Of a stretch of 59,779 nt of DNA, positions 25,292 through 34,067 are shown one piece after another. The stretch covers positions 1 to 59,779 of the forward strand of contig DATMSO010000015.1 of the NCBI GenBank assembly GCA_035565335.1, given 5' to 3'. How positions within the stretch are numbered: position 1 is the stretch's first letter; each line of letters opens with the position of its first letter. This stretch comes from Methylovorus sp035565335. Its GTDB lineage: Bacteria; Pseudomonadota; Gammaproteobacteria; Burkholderiales; Methylophilaceae. Under the pieces are notes generated by a model. That model did not search any database and was not told the DNA's origin. It saw only the letters and a list, made by a program, of their open reading frames with translations. The translations under genes were made by a program, and so were the position numbers.

Positions 25292-25861
25292 TTAGTCGAT
25301 GTATTCAAAAACCTTGACCACCTTATCCACGCCTGAGGTGCCGCTGGCAATGTCCACGGCATCGGCAGCTTCCTGCTTGGTAACCAGACCCATCAGGAAT
25401 ACGGTGGATTTTTCAGTGACTACTTTGACGTAATTGGCCGGGAAACGGTTTTCAGTGACCAGGCGGCCTTTCACTTTGGAGGTGATGTAGGTGTCATTGC
25501 TGCGTGAGCTCAGGGAGCTCTTGGGCGCGACGACCAGCTCATTGGTGACGCTGCGTACATTTTCCACTTCTTTGACAATGGTCTCGGCCTTGGCCTTGGT
25601 TTCTGCATTGAAGGCTTCACCGGTGATCAGCACATTGCGGTTGAAGCTGGTGACATTGGCATGAATGTTTTCGCCAAGCTCGGAAGAAATACGCTGCGTG
25701 GCTTTCAACTCGATGCCTTCGTCTTCAATGTAAATGCCCGAGGTGCGACGGTCTGCCGCCATGACGCCGGTGGCAGCGGCGCCACCGACAATCGCGGGGA
25801 AGCAGCCTGCCAGCTGGGTAGCCAGGGCGGTGGCGATAAAGGCTTTGGTGATGAAACGCAT
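25292..25861 (-). CDS. BON-domain lipoprotein (DolP/YraP-like)
   Basis: A 189-residue outer-membrane lipoprotein. The lipobox LAGC places the lipidated Cys at about residue 19. Two BON domains follow (about 45-115 and 120-189), with VLITGEAFNAETKAKAETIV and VFLMGLVTKQEAADA as the repeated core. The position after diaA, yraN and lpoA is the same as for E. coli dolP, which guards outer-membrane integrity. AGGAG lies ten bases before the ATG at 25861, two bases after the diaA-like stop. Confidence 0.92.
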   Translation of the reverse strand: MRFITKAFIATALATQLAGCFPAIVGGAAATGVMAADRRTSGIYIEDEGIELKATQRISSELGENIHANVTSFNRNVLITGEAFNAETKAKAETIVKEVENVRSVTNELVVAPKSSLSSRSNDTYITSKVKGRLVTENRFPANYVKVVTEKSTVFLMGLVTKQEAADAVDIASGTSGVDKVVKVFEYID

Positions 25862-25863
25862 GG

Positions 25864-26475
25864 TTAGTTGACTCCTAGTAAAGTGCAATCAATTGCATCG
25901 CATAAGCAATGCAATATCAGAATATAAGCTTCCTGTACGCGCGATGCATTGTCGTGCGGGACGCCTATGTGGATATCCTCGTCAGTCAGAAGTTCAACCA
26001 GCTCCCCGCCATCGCCACCGCTGAGCGCGATCACGGTCATGTTGCGATCCTTGGCCGCTTCAATCGCGCGCAGGATGTTGCGGGAGTTGCCACTGGTGCT
26101 GATGGCGAGCAATACATCGCCGGTGTGGCCCAGGGCCGTCACCTGCTTGGAAAAAATCTGGTCAAAATGCCCATGGTTGGCAATGGCCGTCAGCGTCGAG
26201 TTATCTGCGCTGAGTGCCACGGCCGCGAGGCCTGGACGTTCCATTTCAAACTGGTTGAGCATACGCGAGGCGAAGTACTGCGCGCTGGCTGCCGAGCCGC
26301 CGTTGCCACAGGCGAGGACTTTTTTCTCATTGAGCTGCGCCTGCACGATCATCTCGGCGGCGGTGACAATGGGTCGCGCCAACAGCTCGCCCAGTTGCAG
26401 TTTGAGGTTGGCGCTTTCGGTAAAGTGGCCGGCTATGCGTTCTGTGATGTCCATGACTGGGTGGTTTTCATTCAA
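25864..26475 (-). CDS. SIS-domain protein, phosphoheptose isomerase / DiaA family
   Basis: A 203-residue cytoplasmic protein with a single SIS domain: LACGNGGSAASAQYFASRM, GDVLLAISTSGNSRNIL and VIALSGGDGGEL. It could be sedoheptulose-7-phosphate isomerase (GmhA) or DiaA, which promotes DnaA assembly at oriC. The neighbours yraN, lpoA and dolP favour DiaA. It overlaps yraN by four bases. Confidence 0.9.
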   Translation of the reverse strand: MNENHPVMDITERIAGHFTESANLKLQLGELLARPIVTAAEMIVQAQLNEKKVLACGNGGSAASAQYFASRMLNQFEMERPGLAAVALSADNSTLTAIANHGHFDQIFSKQVTALGHTGDVLLAISTSGNSRNILRAIEAAKDRNMTVIALSGGDGGELVELLTDEDIHIGVPHDNASRVQEAYILILHCLCDAIDCTLLGVN

Positions 26476-26807
26476 GCTTCAAAAGCGTTGCGTATCCATA
26501 CGATGTTGTATGCCTGATCCAGCAGGATGGCATCAAAGCGGCAGGCGCTGTTGCCATGTTGCTGCAGATACTGGGAGGCAGTGAGGGTGAGTTTTTGCTG
26601 CTTCGCCGCAGTAATGCTGGCCGCGGCCCCGCCAAAACGATCACTCTTGCGCATCCGCACTTCCACAAACACCAGGCTGCTGCCATCACGCATGATCAGG
26701 TCTATTTCACCAAAACGCGAGCGGTAATTGCGTGTCAGCAGTTTGAGCCCTTGCTGTTGCAAATAGATGGCAGCGCGATCTTCGGCCTCAGTGCCCTGGG
26801 AATTCAC
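26472..26807 (-). CDS. YraN family (UPF0102) endonuclease-like protein
   Basis: A 111-residue protein with the fold motifs of PD-(D/E)XK-type nucleases: a Glu in RSRFGEIDLIMRDG and LVFVEVRMR, then the helix AAASITAAKQQKL. The function is not established. It starts five bases after the lpoA stop and overlaps the next gene by four. Confidence 0.92.
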   Translation of the reverse strand: MNSQGTEAEDRAAIYLQQQGLKLLTRNYRSRFGEIDLIMRDGSSLVFVEVRMRKSDRFGGAAASITAAKQQKLTLTASQYLQQHGNSACRFDAILLDQAYNIVWIRNAFEA

Positions 26808-26812
26808 GTGGC

Positions 26813-28471
26813 TCAGGGCAGGCGTTCGACAGTGATGCCATTACGGCCAAATCGCGCCACAGCCAGCTCTCGGCTCACACTGCCATCTGCGTTCAGGCGC
26901 AAGGTGCCGCTCAGGCCCTTGATGGTGGCAGGGCTGCCAGGGTGCTGCACAGTTGCTTGCAGCAGGCTGTAAGCATCCGCACCCAGGGCAAACCAGCGTT
27001 GCATTTCGCCGCTGGGCAGATCCTGGGCAGACGGTTTGTAGGCAGCAAAACTATCCGGACTCAGCAGCCAGGGCATATCGACAAAGCGCACGGCGAGCAA
27101 TGGGGCATCATCCGGGTTGTCCTTCACACCGGCATAGATGTGTGAAAGACCAAAGGTCGGCGTGGCGGCATCCAGTGCCGGACGGATCTGGCGGGCGTTG
27201 TCGGCGGTGGTGGCCAGGAAGATCATGTCAGTCGGATGCGCCTGAATGTCGGTTTTCAAGGCCTGCATATCGGTGTCTTCATTCACGCCATATTGCTGAC
27301 GCACCTGTCCGCCATCCGCCACCCAGGCGTCGCCAAAGGTTTTGATCATGCGGTTGGACAGGCTGCTTTCGGTGCCGACTATGGTGACGGTCTGCATGCC
27401 GAGGTCACGGGCGATGCGCACTACCTGCTGCGCTTCGCTGTCGACTGCCAGGCCGTAAAAATGAATGTTGCGGTTGCTGGTGGCAAGGTCGCTCTGATTG
27501 AGCGCCACTGTGGGCAGGCTCACGGGCAGCTCGCTCAGCGCCGTTACCTCATCGCGCGTCAGCGGGCCGACAATGTAATTGGCGCCTTCGCTGACCGCTT
27601 GCTGATAGATGGCAGCGAAGTCATCGCGGCCGCCAGTGGAGGCGTAAATCTTGACCTCGGCATTGCTGTTGGCCAGGGTCTGGGCGGCGACAAAGCCGCG
27701 CTCAATGGCATCGGATGCCGGGTAATAGGCTTCGGAAGAAAACGGCAGGATCAGGGCAATCTGTCCGTTCAAACCAGCCGTCGCCGTACCTGCTGCCGCT
27801 GGGTTGCCGGGATTGGCTGCCGGGCTGCTCGCACTGCTGGTGATGAGTGCCGCCAGCAGTTCATCCATGGCGACATGGTCTGGGTAGGCATTGCGCCATT
27901 GATTAACATCGTCCTTGCTCAAGCCGTCCTGCCCGGCCAGCGCCAGGTCTATCCAGCCCTGCAGGGTGGTGTCCGTGATATTGCCACGCATGGCGATCAG
28001 GTCGACCTTGTTGGTCTTGCTCAGAAACTGCCACAGCTGCTTTTGCGCAGCGAGCAAGGCATCGCCCGACAGGCCGGACTGGGCCTGCACATATTGCTCC
28101 AGCGCACGCAGGGGATCGTCCTGGTTTTCATAGGCGAGCGCCAAGCTTGTGTGTAAACTTGCGCTTGCCTCGGCGGAGATCGATTTGTCCGCCTGCAAGG
28201 GAAGCAGAATGAGCATGGCCTGGTCGTAATCCTGCTGGCTGGCGGCGATGTTACCGGACAACACCTTGGCATACGGCGACATGGCCGGTATGCCGGCCAG
28301 CGCCAGCTGCGCACATGGGATATCCTGCTTTTTAAGGCAGCCCATGCCGAGACTGAATTGCGTCTCGGGCGTTTTCTTGAGGGAAGAGCCAGTAGCGACG
28401 GTATCGGCGGATGCCGGGCCCGCAGTCAGCCACCAGCACACGAACAGCAGAGTGAGTAAGCGTTGAATCAT
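26813..28471 (-). CDS. Penicillin-binding protein activator LpoA family
   Basis: A 552-residue envelope protein. The N-terminal half has TPR-like helices (about 35-215, for example EQYVQAQSGLSGDALLAAQ), and the C-terminal half is a periplasmic-binding-protein-like domain (about 235-552, starting with GQIALILPFSSEAYYPASDA). In E. coli LpoA activates PBP1A. Here the signal peptide ends in ASA and no lipobox is visible, so the protein may be soluble in the periplasm and not lipid-anchored. Its ATG overlaps the TTG start of divergent rsmI by nine bases, and no ribosome-binding site precedes it. Confidence 0.88.
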   Translation of the reverse strand: MIQRLLTLLFVCWWLTAGPASADTVATGSSLKKTPETQFSLGMGCLKKQDIPCAQLALAGIPAMSPYAKVLSGNIAASQQDYDQAMLILLPLQADKSISAEASASLHTSLALAYENQDDPLRALEQYVQAQSGLSGDALLAAQKQLWQFLSKTNKVDLIAMRGNITDTTLQGWIDLALAGQDGLSKDDVNQWRNAYPDHVAMDELLAALITSSASSPAANPGNPAAAGTATAGLNGQIALILPFSSEAYYPASDAIERGFVAAQTLANSNAEVKIYASTGGRDDFAAIYQQAVSEGANYIVGPLTRDEVTALSELPVSLPTVALNQSDLATSNRNIHFYGLAVDSEAQQVVRIARDLGMQTVTIVGTESSLSNRMIKTFGDAWVADGGQVRQQYGVNEDTDMQALKTDIQAHPTDMIFLATTADNARQIRPALDAATPTFGLSHIYAGVKDNPDDAPLLAVRFVDMPWLLSPDSFAAYKPSAQDLPSGEMQRWFALGADAYSLLQATVQHPGSPATIKGLSGTLRLNADGSVSRELAVARFGRNGITVERLP

Positions 28472-29314
28472 ATCGGCACATTATATGTTGTAGCCACGCC
28501 AATTGGAAACTTGCAGGACATTACCTTGCGCGCCTTGGAAACCCTGAAAACGGTGGACCTGATTGCGGCGGAGGATACCCGGCATAGTGGCGGCCTGCTT
28601 GCCCACTATGCCATTCAGAAAAAACTGCTGGCCGTGCATGAGCATAACGAGCATCGTTCGGCGGAAATCCTGCTGGAGCGCTTGCAGGCCGGCCAGTCCA
28701 TCGCCCTCATTACCGATGCTGGCACGCCGGGCATTAGCGATCCGGGTGCTGTGGTGGTGGATATCCTGCGCGAAGCCGGGGTGCCAGTCGTGCCGATTCC
28801 CGGTGCCAGTGCGGTGATCGCCGCGCTGTCCGCTTCCGGCATTACCGATAACGGCTTTCGATTCATCGGCTTTTTGCCCGCCAGCAGCAGCCAGCGTAAA
28901 AAGCAGCTGCAAGCGATGCAGCATGACGCCACGACGCTGGTGTTTTACGAAGCCCCGCACCGCGTGCTGGAAAGCGTGCAGGATATGGCGGCCGTGCTCG
29001 GTGCAGAGCGTCGCATCACCATTGCGCGCGAGCTGACCAAAACCTTTGAAAGCTTTCACCGCTGCCCGCTGGGCGAGGCGTATGACTGGCTGGTGGCCGA
29101 TGCCAATCGCCAGCGTGGCGAATTTGTACTGCTGGTGGAAGCTGCTCCGCCGGCGGAGGATGAAGCTGACGCCCGTGAAGCCGAGCGCGTGCTGCGTTTG
29201 TTGCTGGCCGATCTGCCGCTGAAACAGGCGGTAAAATTGGCGGTAGAGATTACCGGCGGCAAAAAGAACGCGCTTTACCAGCTTGCCTTGCAGTTGAATG
29301 AGGCGCAGGACTGA
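28463..29314 (+). CDS. rsmI: 16S rRNA (cytidine-1402-2'-O)-methyltransferase RsmI
   Basis: A 283-residue SAM-dependent enzyme that methylates C1402 in the ribosomal P site. The start LYVVATPIGNLQDITLRAL, then AAEDTRHSGGLL, ITDAGTPGISDPG and VPIPGASAVIAALSASG, are the standard motifs, and the C-terminal KKNALYQLALQLN is intact. The start is TTG at 28463, overlapping the start of divergent lpoA; no ATG or GTG is available in the conserved N-terminus. Confidence 0.95.
   Translation: MNHIGTLYVVATPIGNLQDITLRALETLKTVDLIAAEDTRHSGGLLAHYAIQKKLLAVHEHNEHRSAEILLERLQAGQSIALITDAGTPGISDPGAVVVDILREAGVPVVPIPGASAVIAALSASGITDNGFRFIGFLPASSSQRKKQLQAMQHDATTLVFYEAPHRVLESVQDMAAVLGAERRITIARELTKTFESFHRCPLGEAYDWLVADANRQRGEFVLLVEAAPPAEDEADAREAERVLRLLLADLPLKQAVKLAVEITGGKKNALYQLALQLNEAQD
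28480..28508 (-). promoter_or_regulatory. Possible lpoA promoter lying inside rsmI
   Basis: On the minus strand TATAAT (28480-28485) lies nine bases before the lpoA ATG, with a weak TTCCAA 17 bases further up. If used, transcription would begin almost at the ATG and give a leaderless message. The -35 match is poor. Confidence 0.35.
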
Positions 29315-29329
29315 GCCGCCTGCACTTTC

Positions 29330-29397
29330 GTATTTTGTTGAATTTTGTATTTTGTTGAATTTTTAAGTATCGAATTTTAAAGCTTCGAATTTTAAAG
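29330..29397 (+). repeat. Two short AT-rich tandem repeats before pyrC
   Basis: GTATTTTGTTGAATTTT occurs twice in tandem (29330-29346 and 29347-29363), followed by TCGAATTTTAAAG twice with a two-base gap (29370-29382 and 29385-29397). Together they fill nearly all of the 99-base gap between rsmI and pyrC and may form an UP-element-like or curved region. Confidence 0.85.
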
Positions 29398-29413
29398 ATA
29401 GTGGACGCCTGAT

Positions 29414-30448
29414 ATGACCTCCTCCCTGACCATTACCCGCCCGGATGACTGGCACTTGCACTTGCGCGATGGCGCAGCCCTGCAGGCCGTGTTACCCGAT
29501 ACCGCCCACCGCTTTGGCCGCGCCATCGTCATGCCCAACCTGCGGCCGCCAGTGACCACCACCGAGCTGGCAGAAGCCTATCGCCAGCGCATCCTGGCGG
29601 CTTTACCGGCGGGCAGCCGTTTTCAGCCACTGATGACGCTGTATCTCACCGATAAAACTTCCGACGAGGAAATCCGCCGGGCCAAGGCCAGCGGCATTGT
29701 CCATGGCGTCAAGCTTTACCCTGCGGGCGCTACCACCAATTCGGATTCCGGCGTCACCAATCTGGGGCATTGCGTACCTGCGCTGGAGGCCATGCAGGAA
29801 GTTGGCCTGCCATTGCTGGTGCATGCCGAAGTGACCGACGCTGATGTGGATGTCTTCGATCGCGAGAAAGTATTCATTGAGCGCAATATGCGGCCCTTGC
29901 TGCAGCGTTTTCCAGCGCTGCGTGTCGTGTTTGAACATATCACCACGCATGAAGCTGCGCAGTTCGTGGCGGAAGCTCCGGACCATATCGGCGCCACCAT
30001 CACTGCCCATCACCTGCTGATGAACCGCAACGCCATGTTCAGCGGCGGCATGCGGCCGCATCATTATTGCCTGCCGGTGCTTAAGCGCGAAGAGCATAGA
30101 CTGGCGCTGGTGGCGGCTGCCACATCGGGTTCGCCCAAGTTTTTCCTGGGCACCGATAGTGCGCCACACCCGCAGGCGGCCAAGGAATCGGCCTGTGGTT
30201 GCGCCGGTATGTATACCTCGCATGCGGGGATTGAGCTGTATGCGGAAGCCTTTGAAGAGGCGGGGGCGCTGAATCGCCTGGAAGGCTTTGCCAGCTTCCA
30301 CGGCGCGGATTTTTATGGCCTGCCGCGCAATACCGACACCGTCACGTTGGTGAAGGAAAGCTGGCAGGTGCCAGAAGATTTGCCATTAGGCGAGGAACGG
30401 CTGGTGCCCTTGCGCGCCGGGCTCAGCATAGGCTGGCGCCTGCGCTAG
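29414..30448 (+). CDS. pyrC: Dihydroorotase
   Basis: A 344-residue amidohydrolase that makes dihydroorotate in pyrimidine synthesis. It is the class II type: metal ligands in RPDDWHLHLRDG, the carboxylated Lys in HGVKLYPAGATTNS, EHITTHEA and ITAHHLLMNRNA, and the catalytic Asp in GTDSAPH. The length is standard. It stands alone after the AT-rich repeats. Confidence 0.97.
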   Translation: MTSSLTITRPDDWHLHLRDGAALQAVLPDTAHRFGRAIVMPNLRPPVTTTELAEAYRQRILAALPAGSRFQPLMTLYLTDKTSDEEIRRAKASGIVHGVKLYPAGATTNSDSGVTNLGHCVPALEAMQEVGLPLLVHAEVTDADVDVFDREKVFIERNMRPLLQRFPALRVVFEHITTHEAAQFVAEAPDHIGATITAHHLLMNRNAMFSGGMRPHHYCLPVLKREEHRLALVAAATSGSPKFFLGTDSAPHPQAAKESACGCAGMYTSHAGIELYAEAFEEAGALNRLEGFASFHGADFYGLPRNTDTVTLVKESWQVPEDLPLGEERLVPLRAGLSIGWRLR

Positions 30449-30475
30449 TCAGCCACGCGGGGCAGCGCTCGCGGC

Positions 30476-32818
30476 TTAAGCGGCTGCCTGCGCCTGCCAG
30501 TGTTGCAGCCATGCCGGAAAGTCAGCCGCCGGCATGGGTTTGCTGATGTGGTAACCCTGGCCGTAATCGCAGCCCATGCTGGCGAGCAGATCCCATACGG
30601 CGCGGCTTTCAATGCCTTCGGCCACCACTTTCAGATTCAGGTTGTGGCCGAGATCGATGGTGGAACGCACAATCTTGCGATCGCTTTCATCCTCTTCCAT
30701 TTTCAGCACAAACGATTTGTCTATCTTGAGCTCGCTCACTGGCAGGCGCTTGAGATACGCCAGTGACGAATAGCCGGTACCGAAATCATCAATCGACAAT
30801 TGCAGCCCCATGTCCGACAGGCGCTCCAGGGTTTGCTGCGCCCGTTGCGGGTCATCCATCATGCTGCTTTCGGTGATTTCCAATGTAATGCCGCCCAGCA
30901 CCAGCCCGGCATCCTGATGCAAGCTCAGAATCTTGTTCGGCAGGTTCTGATCGATCAGGTCGCGGGTAGAGAGATTCACCGCAATCGGCGCGTCTATCGC
31001 CAGCCTGCGCCAGGCGACTTCGACTCTGGCGGCTTCTGCCAACACCCACTGGCTGATGAGGGATATCAAACCGGATTGCTCGGCAAATGGAATGAACTGA
31101 TCCGGAAACATCAGCCCTTTTTGCGGATGCCGCCAGCGTATCAGGGCCTCGACCGCACTGATGTTGCCGGTCTGCAAGTCAATTTTAGGCTGTACATATA
31201 GAGCCAGCTCATGGCCGGCGATGGCCTGACGCAGTTCTGATGCCAGCGACAGATTGCCCTGGCTGCTGATATCAAAGGCTGGATCAAACAGTACCGCGCC
31301 GGACTGCTTGGCTTTGGCGACATGCATGGCCATCTCGGCATTGCCCAGCAGTTTTTCCTGCGAGTAGGCATGGTCGGGATAACAGGCAATGCCTATCCCC
31401 ATGCTGATATCCACGGCCTGGTCGGCAATGCGGATGGGAGATTCCAGCTTTTTCAGCAGCATGTTCGCTACGTGAGTGGCATTGTCGATGCTGGTTCGCG
31501 GCAGCAGCAGGGCAAATTCATCCCCACCGAGGCGCGCCACCAGATCTGATTCCTGGCGAATAGAGCTTTGCAGACGTTGCGCCACCCCTTTCAGCAAGTC
31601 ATCCGCCGCTTCATGGCCCAGCACCTTGTTGATCTGCTTGAAGTGATTGAGGTTCATCACCAGGACCGCCAGATGCTCGCGCTGGTCCAGCGCTTGCTGC
31701 AGGGCGATGCCGAGTTCCCGCAGAAATGAGGCGCGGTTGGGCAGGCCGGTCAATTCATCCCAGTAGGCCAGGCGGGTGATGCTTTGCTCACGGCTGGCAA
31801 TCGCATCCACCATGCTGCCAAACGCCCGGCTTAGCTTACCCAGTTCGTCCTCGCGTGTGCTGCTGAGGGGGATGGCAAAGTTACCTTCCTCCAGTTTTCT
31901 GGCGGTATCGGCCAGTTCGGTAATCGGCTGGCTGATGCGCTTGGAAACATAAAAAATCACGCAGGCAAATACCACCGCGCCCAGCAGAGTGAGCAGCAGC
32001 AGATTGCGTTGCAGCACCAGATAAGGTGCGGTGGCTTCATCTATCGAGCGTTGCAGGATCGCCACCAGCGATTCATCACCATGTTCCATGATAGGCACAT
32101 AGCGTGTGCCGTAATCGGTATTACCCATGCTCAATTCCGTCAGGCGGCTGGTGGAGGCCTTGTCCAGCAGCTTTTCGGTCAGTGTCATGCTCAGCGTTGA
32201 AGCCATCGATTGCCAGTCACTGCCATTGGAGCGGCTAATGAAGGTCACATCCAGATTGCTGAGCTTATGCAGGTTCTGCGCCAGCGTGTCGTCGATCTGA
32301 AAGCCCATGATAATCCAGCCTATGGTCAGCGGCGCCTTCACCGGCACCGCCACCAGCTGGTAAGGCTGATGGTTGAAAATGGCATAACTCTGGGCGCCGC
32401 CGTTCTTCTGGCCATCCTGTATCAGCTTGTCGACGATGGGCGCCGCCTCAAGATGCGAGACTTTGCCCGAGATGGTGAGATTGCCGGTGGCGGAAGATTC
32501 GAACATGGCGATATCGGCGCCGATACGCGACTGATGATTGCTGAGGGCGGAAAGTATGGTCTCGTAATCCACGCTGGCAATCGCCTGCCGGAAGCCATAA
32601 TCACTGGCGAGTATCTTGGCGCCCTGGCCCAGGCTGTCGCCGTTTTGCTTGAGCAGGTTGAGGAATACGCGCTCGCCGATTTCCAGCTGCTCATTGACGG
32701 CGGCTCGCGAGTTTTTGTTGATGCTGTATTTGATCGCCAGAAACCCCGCCACCTGGATGGCGAGAATCAGCGTGAGGAAGATCACCGCCATGCGGCTTTG
32801 TAAGCTTTTGAACTGCAT
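30476..32818 (-). CDS. Membrane GGDEF-EAL protein with periplasmic sensor domain
   Basis: A 780-residue c-di-GMP enzyme. A first membrane helix (about 10-30) and a second (about 270-297) flank a periplasmic domain of about 240 residues that looks like a double-Cache sensor. A HAMP domain follows (QPITELADTARKLEEGNFA). The GGDEF domain has an intact ARLGGDEFALLLP site, and the EAL domain has AVEALIRWRHP, ITLEITESSMM and IDDFGTGYSSLAYLK, so both activities look possible. It is the last gene of an operon with the haemoglobin-like lipoprotein and the cupredoxin, 17 bases after the latter. That context suggests its sensor reads an envelope redox, copper or gas signal (inference). Confidence 0.93.
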   Translation of the reverse strand: MQFKSLQSRMAVIFLTLILAIQVAGFLAIKYSINKNSRAAVNEQLEIGERVFLNLLKQNGDSLGQGAKILASDYGFRQAIASVDYETILSALSNHQSRIGADIAMFESSATGNLTISGKVSHLEAAPIVDKLIQDGQKNGGAQSYAIFNHQPYQLVAVPVKAPLTIGWIIMGFQIDDTLAQNLHKLSNLDVTFISRSNGSDWQSMASTLSMTLTEKLLDKASTSRLTELSMGNTDYGTRYVPIMEHGDESLVAILQRSIDEATAPYLVLQRNLLLLTLLGAVVFACVIFYVSKRISQPITELADTARKLEEGNFAIPLSSTREDELGKLSRAFGSMVDAIASREQSITRLAYWDELTGLPNRASFLRELGIALQQALDQREHLAVLVMNLNHFKQINKVLGHEAADDLLKGVAQRLQSSIRQESDLVARLGGDEFALLLPRTSIDNATHVANMLLKKLESPIRIADQAVDISMGIGIACYPDHAYSQEKLLGNAEMAMHVAKAKQSGAVLFDPAFDISSQGNLSLASELRQAIAGHELALYVQPKIDLQTGNISAVEALIRWRHPQKGLMFPDQFIPFAEQSGLISLISQWVLAEAARVEVAWRRLAIDAPIAVNLSTRDLIDQNLPNKILSLHQDAGLVLGGITLEITESSMMDDPQRAQQTLERLSDMGLQLSIDDFGTGYSSLAYLKRLPVSELKIDKSFVLKMEEDESDRKIVRSTIDLGHNLNLKVVAEGIESRAVWDLLASMGCDYGQGYHISKPMPAADFPAWLQHWQAQAAA

Positions 32819-32835
32819 GCGGTGGTCGCGTTTCT

Positions 32836-33462
32836 TTACCGTTTCTGAAGGGCGCTACTATTGATATCCAGTTTAACGGCAGTTTGTTCGTCGGCTTTAA
32901 CGGCGAGCGGTTTTTCAAACAGCGCATTCTCATTACTTTGTGCGTAATGCCACACATACAGCGTATATGCCCCGTTTGGCACAATGATGGTGGCTTTACC
33001 GCTACTGTCGCTTAGCGCGAAATAAGGCGTATCCACCACGCGGATGAAGGCCAGCATCTGGTCGTGGATATTGCAACCGAGCACCACGGTGCCGGCTTTA
33101 TCAAATATGACCGGTGTGCTGGGCACGCCCGAATACAGCTTGAGTTCAAACGTTTTGGCGGGCGAGAAGGAGTAGACATGGTGCTTTACCTTGTCCCGGT
33201 TGGGAAAGCTCACACTGGCGCCAGTTTGCACCACGCTCACCAGCGGCAAGAATTGCCGGTTTTTTTGTTCGATGGCCGCCGTATTCGGGGGCGGCAACGG
33301 CATCTTGCTGGTGGATTCTGCCCATACCACCGCATCTGGCAGCGGCGTGCCAGCGCTGTCGGTTACGCTGACCGTGAGCTCGGCCGCCCAGGTTCGGCAG
33401 CTGACCAGCAAGGTTGCCAGCAGTATCAGCCGGCAAGCAGGGTGCAGAAGTGAAGGCGACAT
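32836..33462 (-). CDS. Secreted cupredoxin-like protein (often labelled methylamine utilization protein)
   Basis: A 208-residue periplasmic protein. The signal peptide ends at about TWA (residue 26). A short beta domain (TVSVTDSAGTPLPDAVV) leads into a cupredoxin domain with a complete type 1 copper ligand set: His94 or His95 in KVKHHVYSF, Cys130 in VLGCNIHDQM, His133 and Met136. The C-terminal beta region (about 150-208) resembles a carboxypeptidase-regulatory fold. The common database label refers to methylamine use, but no mau genes are here. It lies between the haemoglobin-like lipoprotein and the GGDEF-EAL gene. Confidence 0.85.
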   Translation of the reverse strand: MSPSLLHPACRLILLATLLVSCRTWAAELTVSVTDSAGTPLPDAVVWAESTSKMPLPPPNTAAIEQKNRQFLPLVSVVQTGASVSFPNRDKVKHHVYSFSPAKTFELKLYSGVPSTPVIFDKAGTVVLGCNIHDQMLAFIRVVDTPYFALSDSSGKATIIVPNGAYTLYVWHYAQSNENALFEKPLAVKADEQTAVKLDINSSALQKR

Positions 33463-33480
33463 GAAGGGTTCCTGGGCAAG

Positions 33481-33909
33481 TTAGTGCGAAACAATATCGC
33501 GTTTCATGGGCGCCAGTATTTTCAGCAGCTCGTTCTTTTCGCGCGTACCCACATGCTGGTGATCGAGTGCGGTGCGCATGGCATCCACCATGCGCTCAAA
33601 TTCGGCGTTGGTAATCTTTGCATCGGCATGCGCATTTTCCATGGTTTCCCCTTCGTACTGGCAGCCGCCACCGGTAAGTGAGCAAAGCTGGCTGACGATA
33701 CTCTCTTTCAGCACCGGCAGTTTGACGCCATCAAACGAGCGGCTGGTACGGGGATCCTGGCTTACCTTGTCTATGGTTTCATCGACTACAGCGGTCAGCA
33801 CTGCTTGTCCGCCCAGGCGCTCATAAAGGCTGCGCTCGGGTTTGACCGGGCTGCAGGCAGGCAAGAGCATCACTAAAAAGAGGAGGCTGGCTATGGTGTA
33901 TGGCTTCAT
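33481..33909 (-). CDS. Lipoprotein group 1 truncated haemoglobin
   Basis: A 142-residue protein. The lipobox LPAC puts the lipid anchor on Cys19. The rest is a truncated globin: SLYERLGGQAVLTAVVDE (helix A/B), then CQYEGETMENAHADAKIT, where His94 is the expected proximal haem ligand, and a final helix. Bacterial truncated globins are normally cytoplasmic; a lipid-anchored one would sit in the envelope and could bind oxygen, NO or another ligand there. The start could also be three codons upstream at 33918. It is the first gene of the operon with the cupredoxin and GGDEF-EAL genes. Confidence 0.85.
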   Translation of the reverse strand: MKPYTIASLLFLVMLLPACSPVKPERSLYERLGGQAVLTAVVDETIDKVSQDPRTSRSFDGVKLPVLKESIVSQLCSLTGGGCQYEGETMENAHADAKITNAEFERMVDAMRTALDHQHVGTREKNELLKILAPMKRDIVSH

Positions 33910-34067
33910 GTTTTGCATTTTTTGCCGTAACTGAGAAATGAGTGGCTAGCTGTCAAATCCGGCATCGGCTCCAGAATAGCCCGGCTGGATTTTCTGTCGG
34001 GGGATGCATAAGCATCATAACGAATAATGAATTGTGTCAGATATTGAATAACTATGGTGCGGCAAAA

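Noticed and set aside
27236..28156. Plus-strand open frame of 306 codons opposite lpoA
   Set aside because: Antisense shadow of a recognised LpoA-family protein; composition without domain signature.
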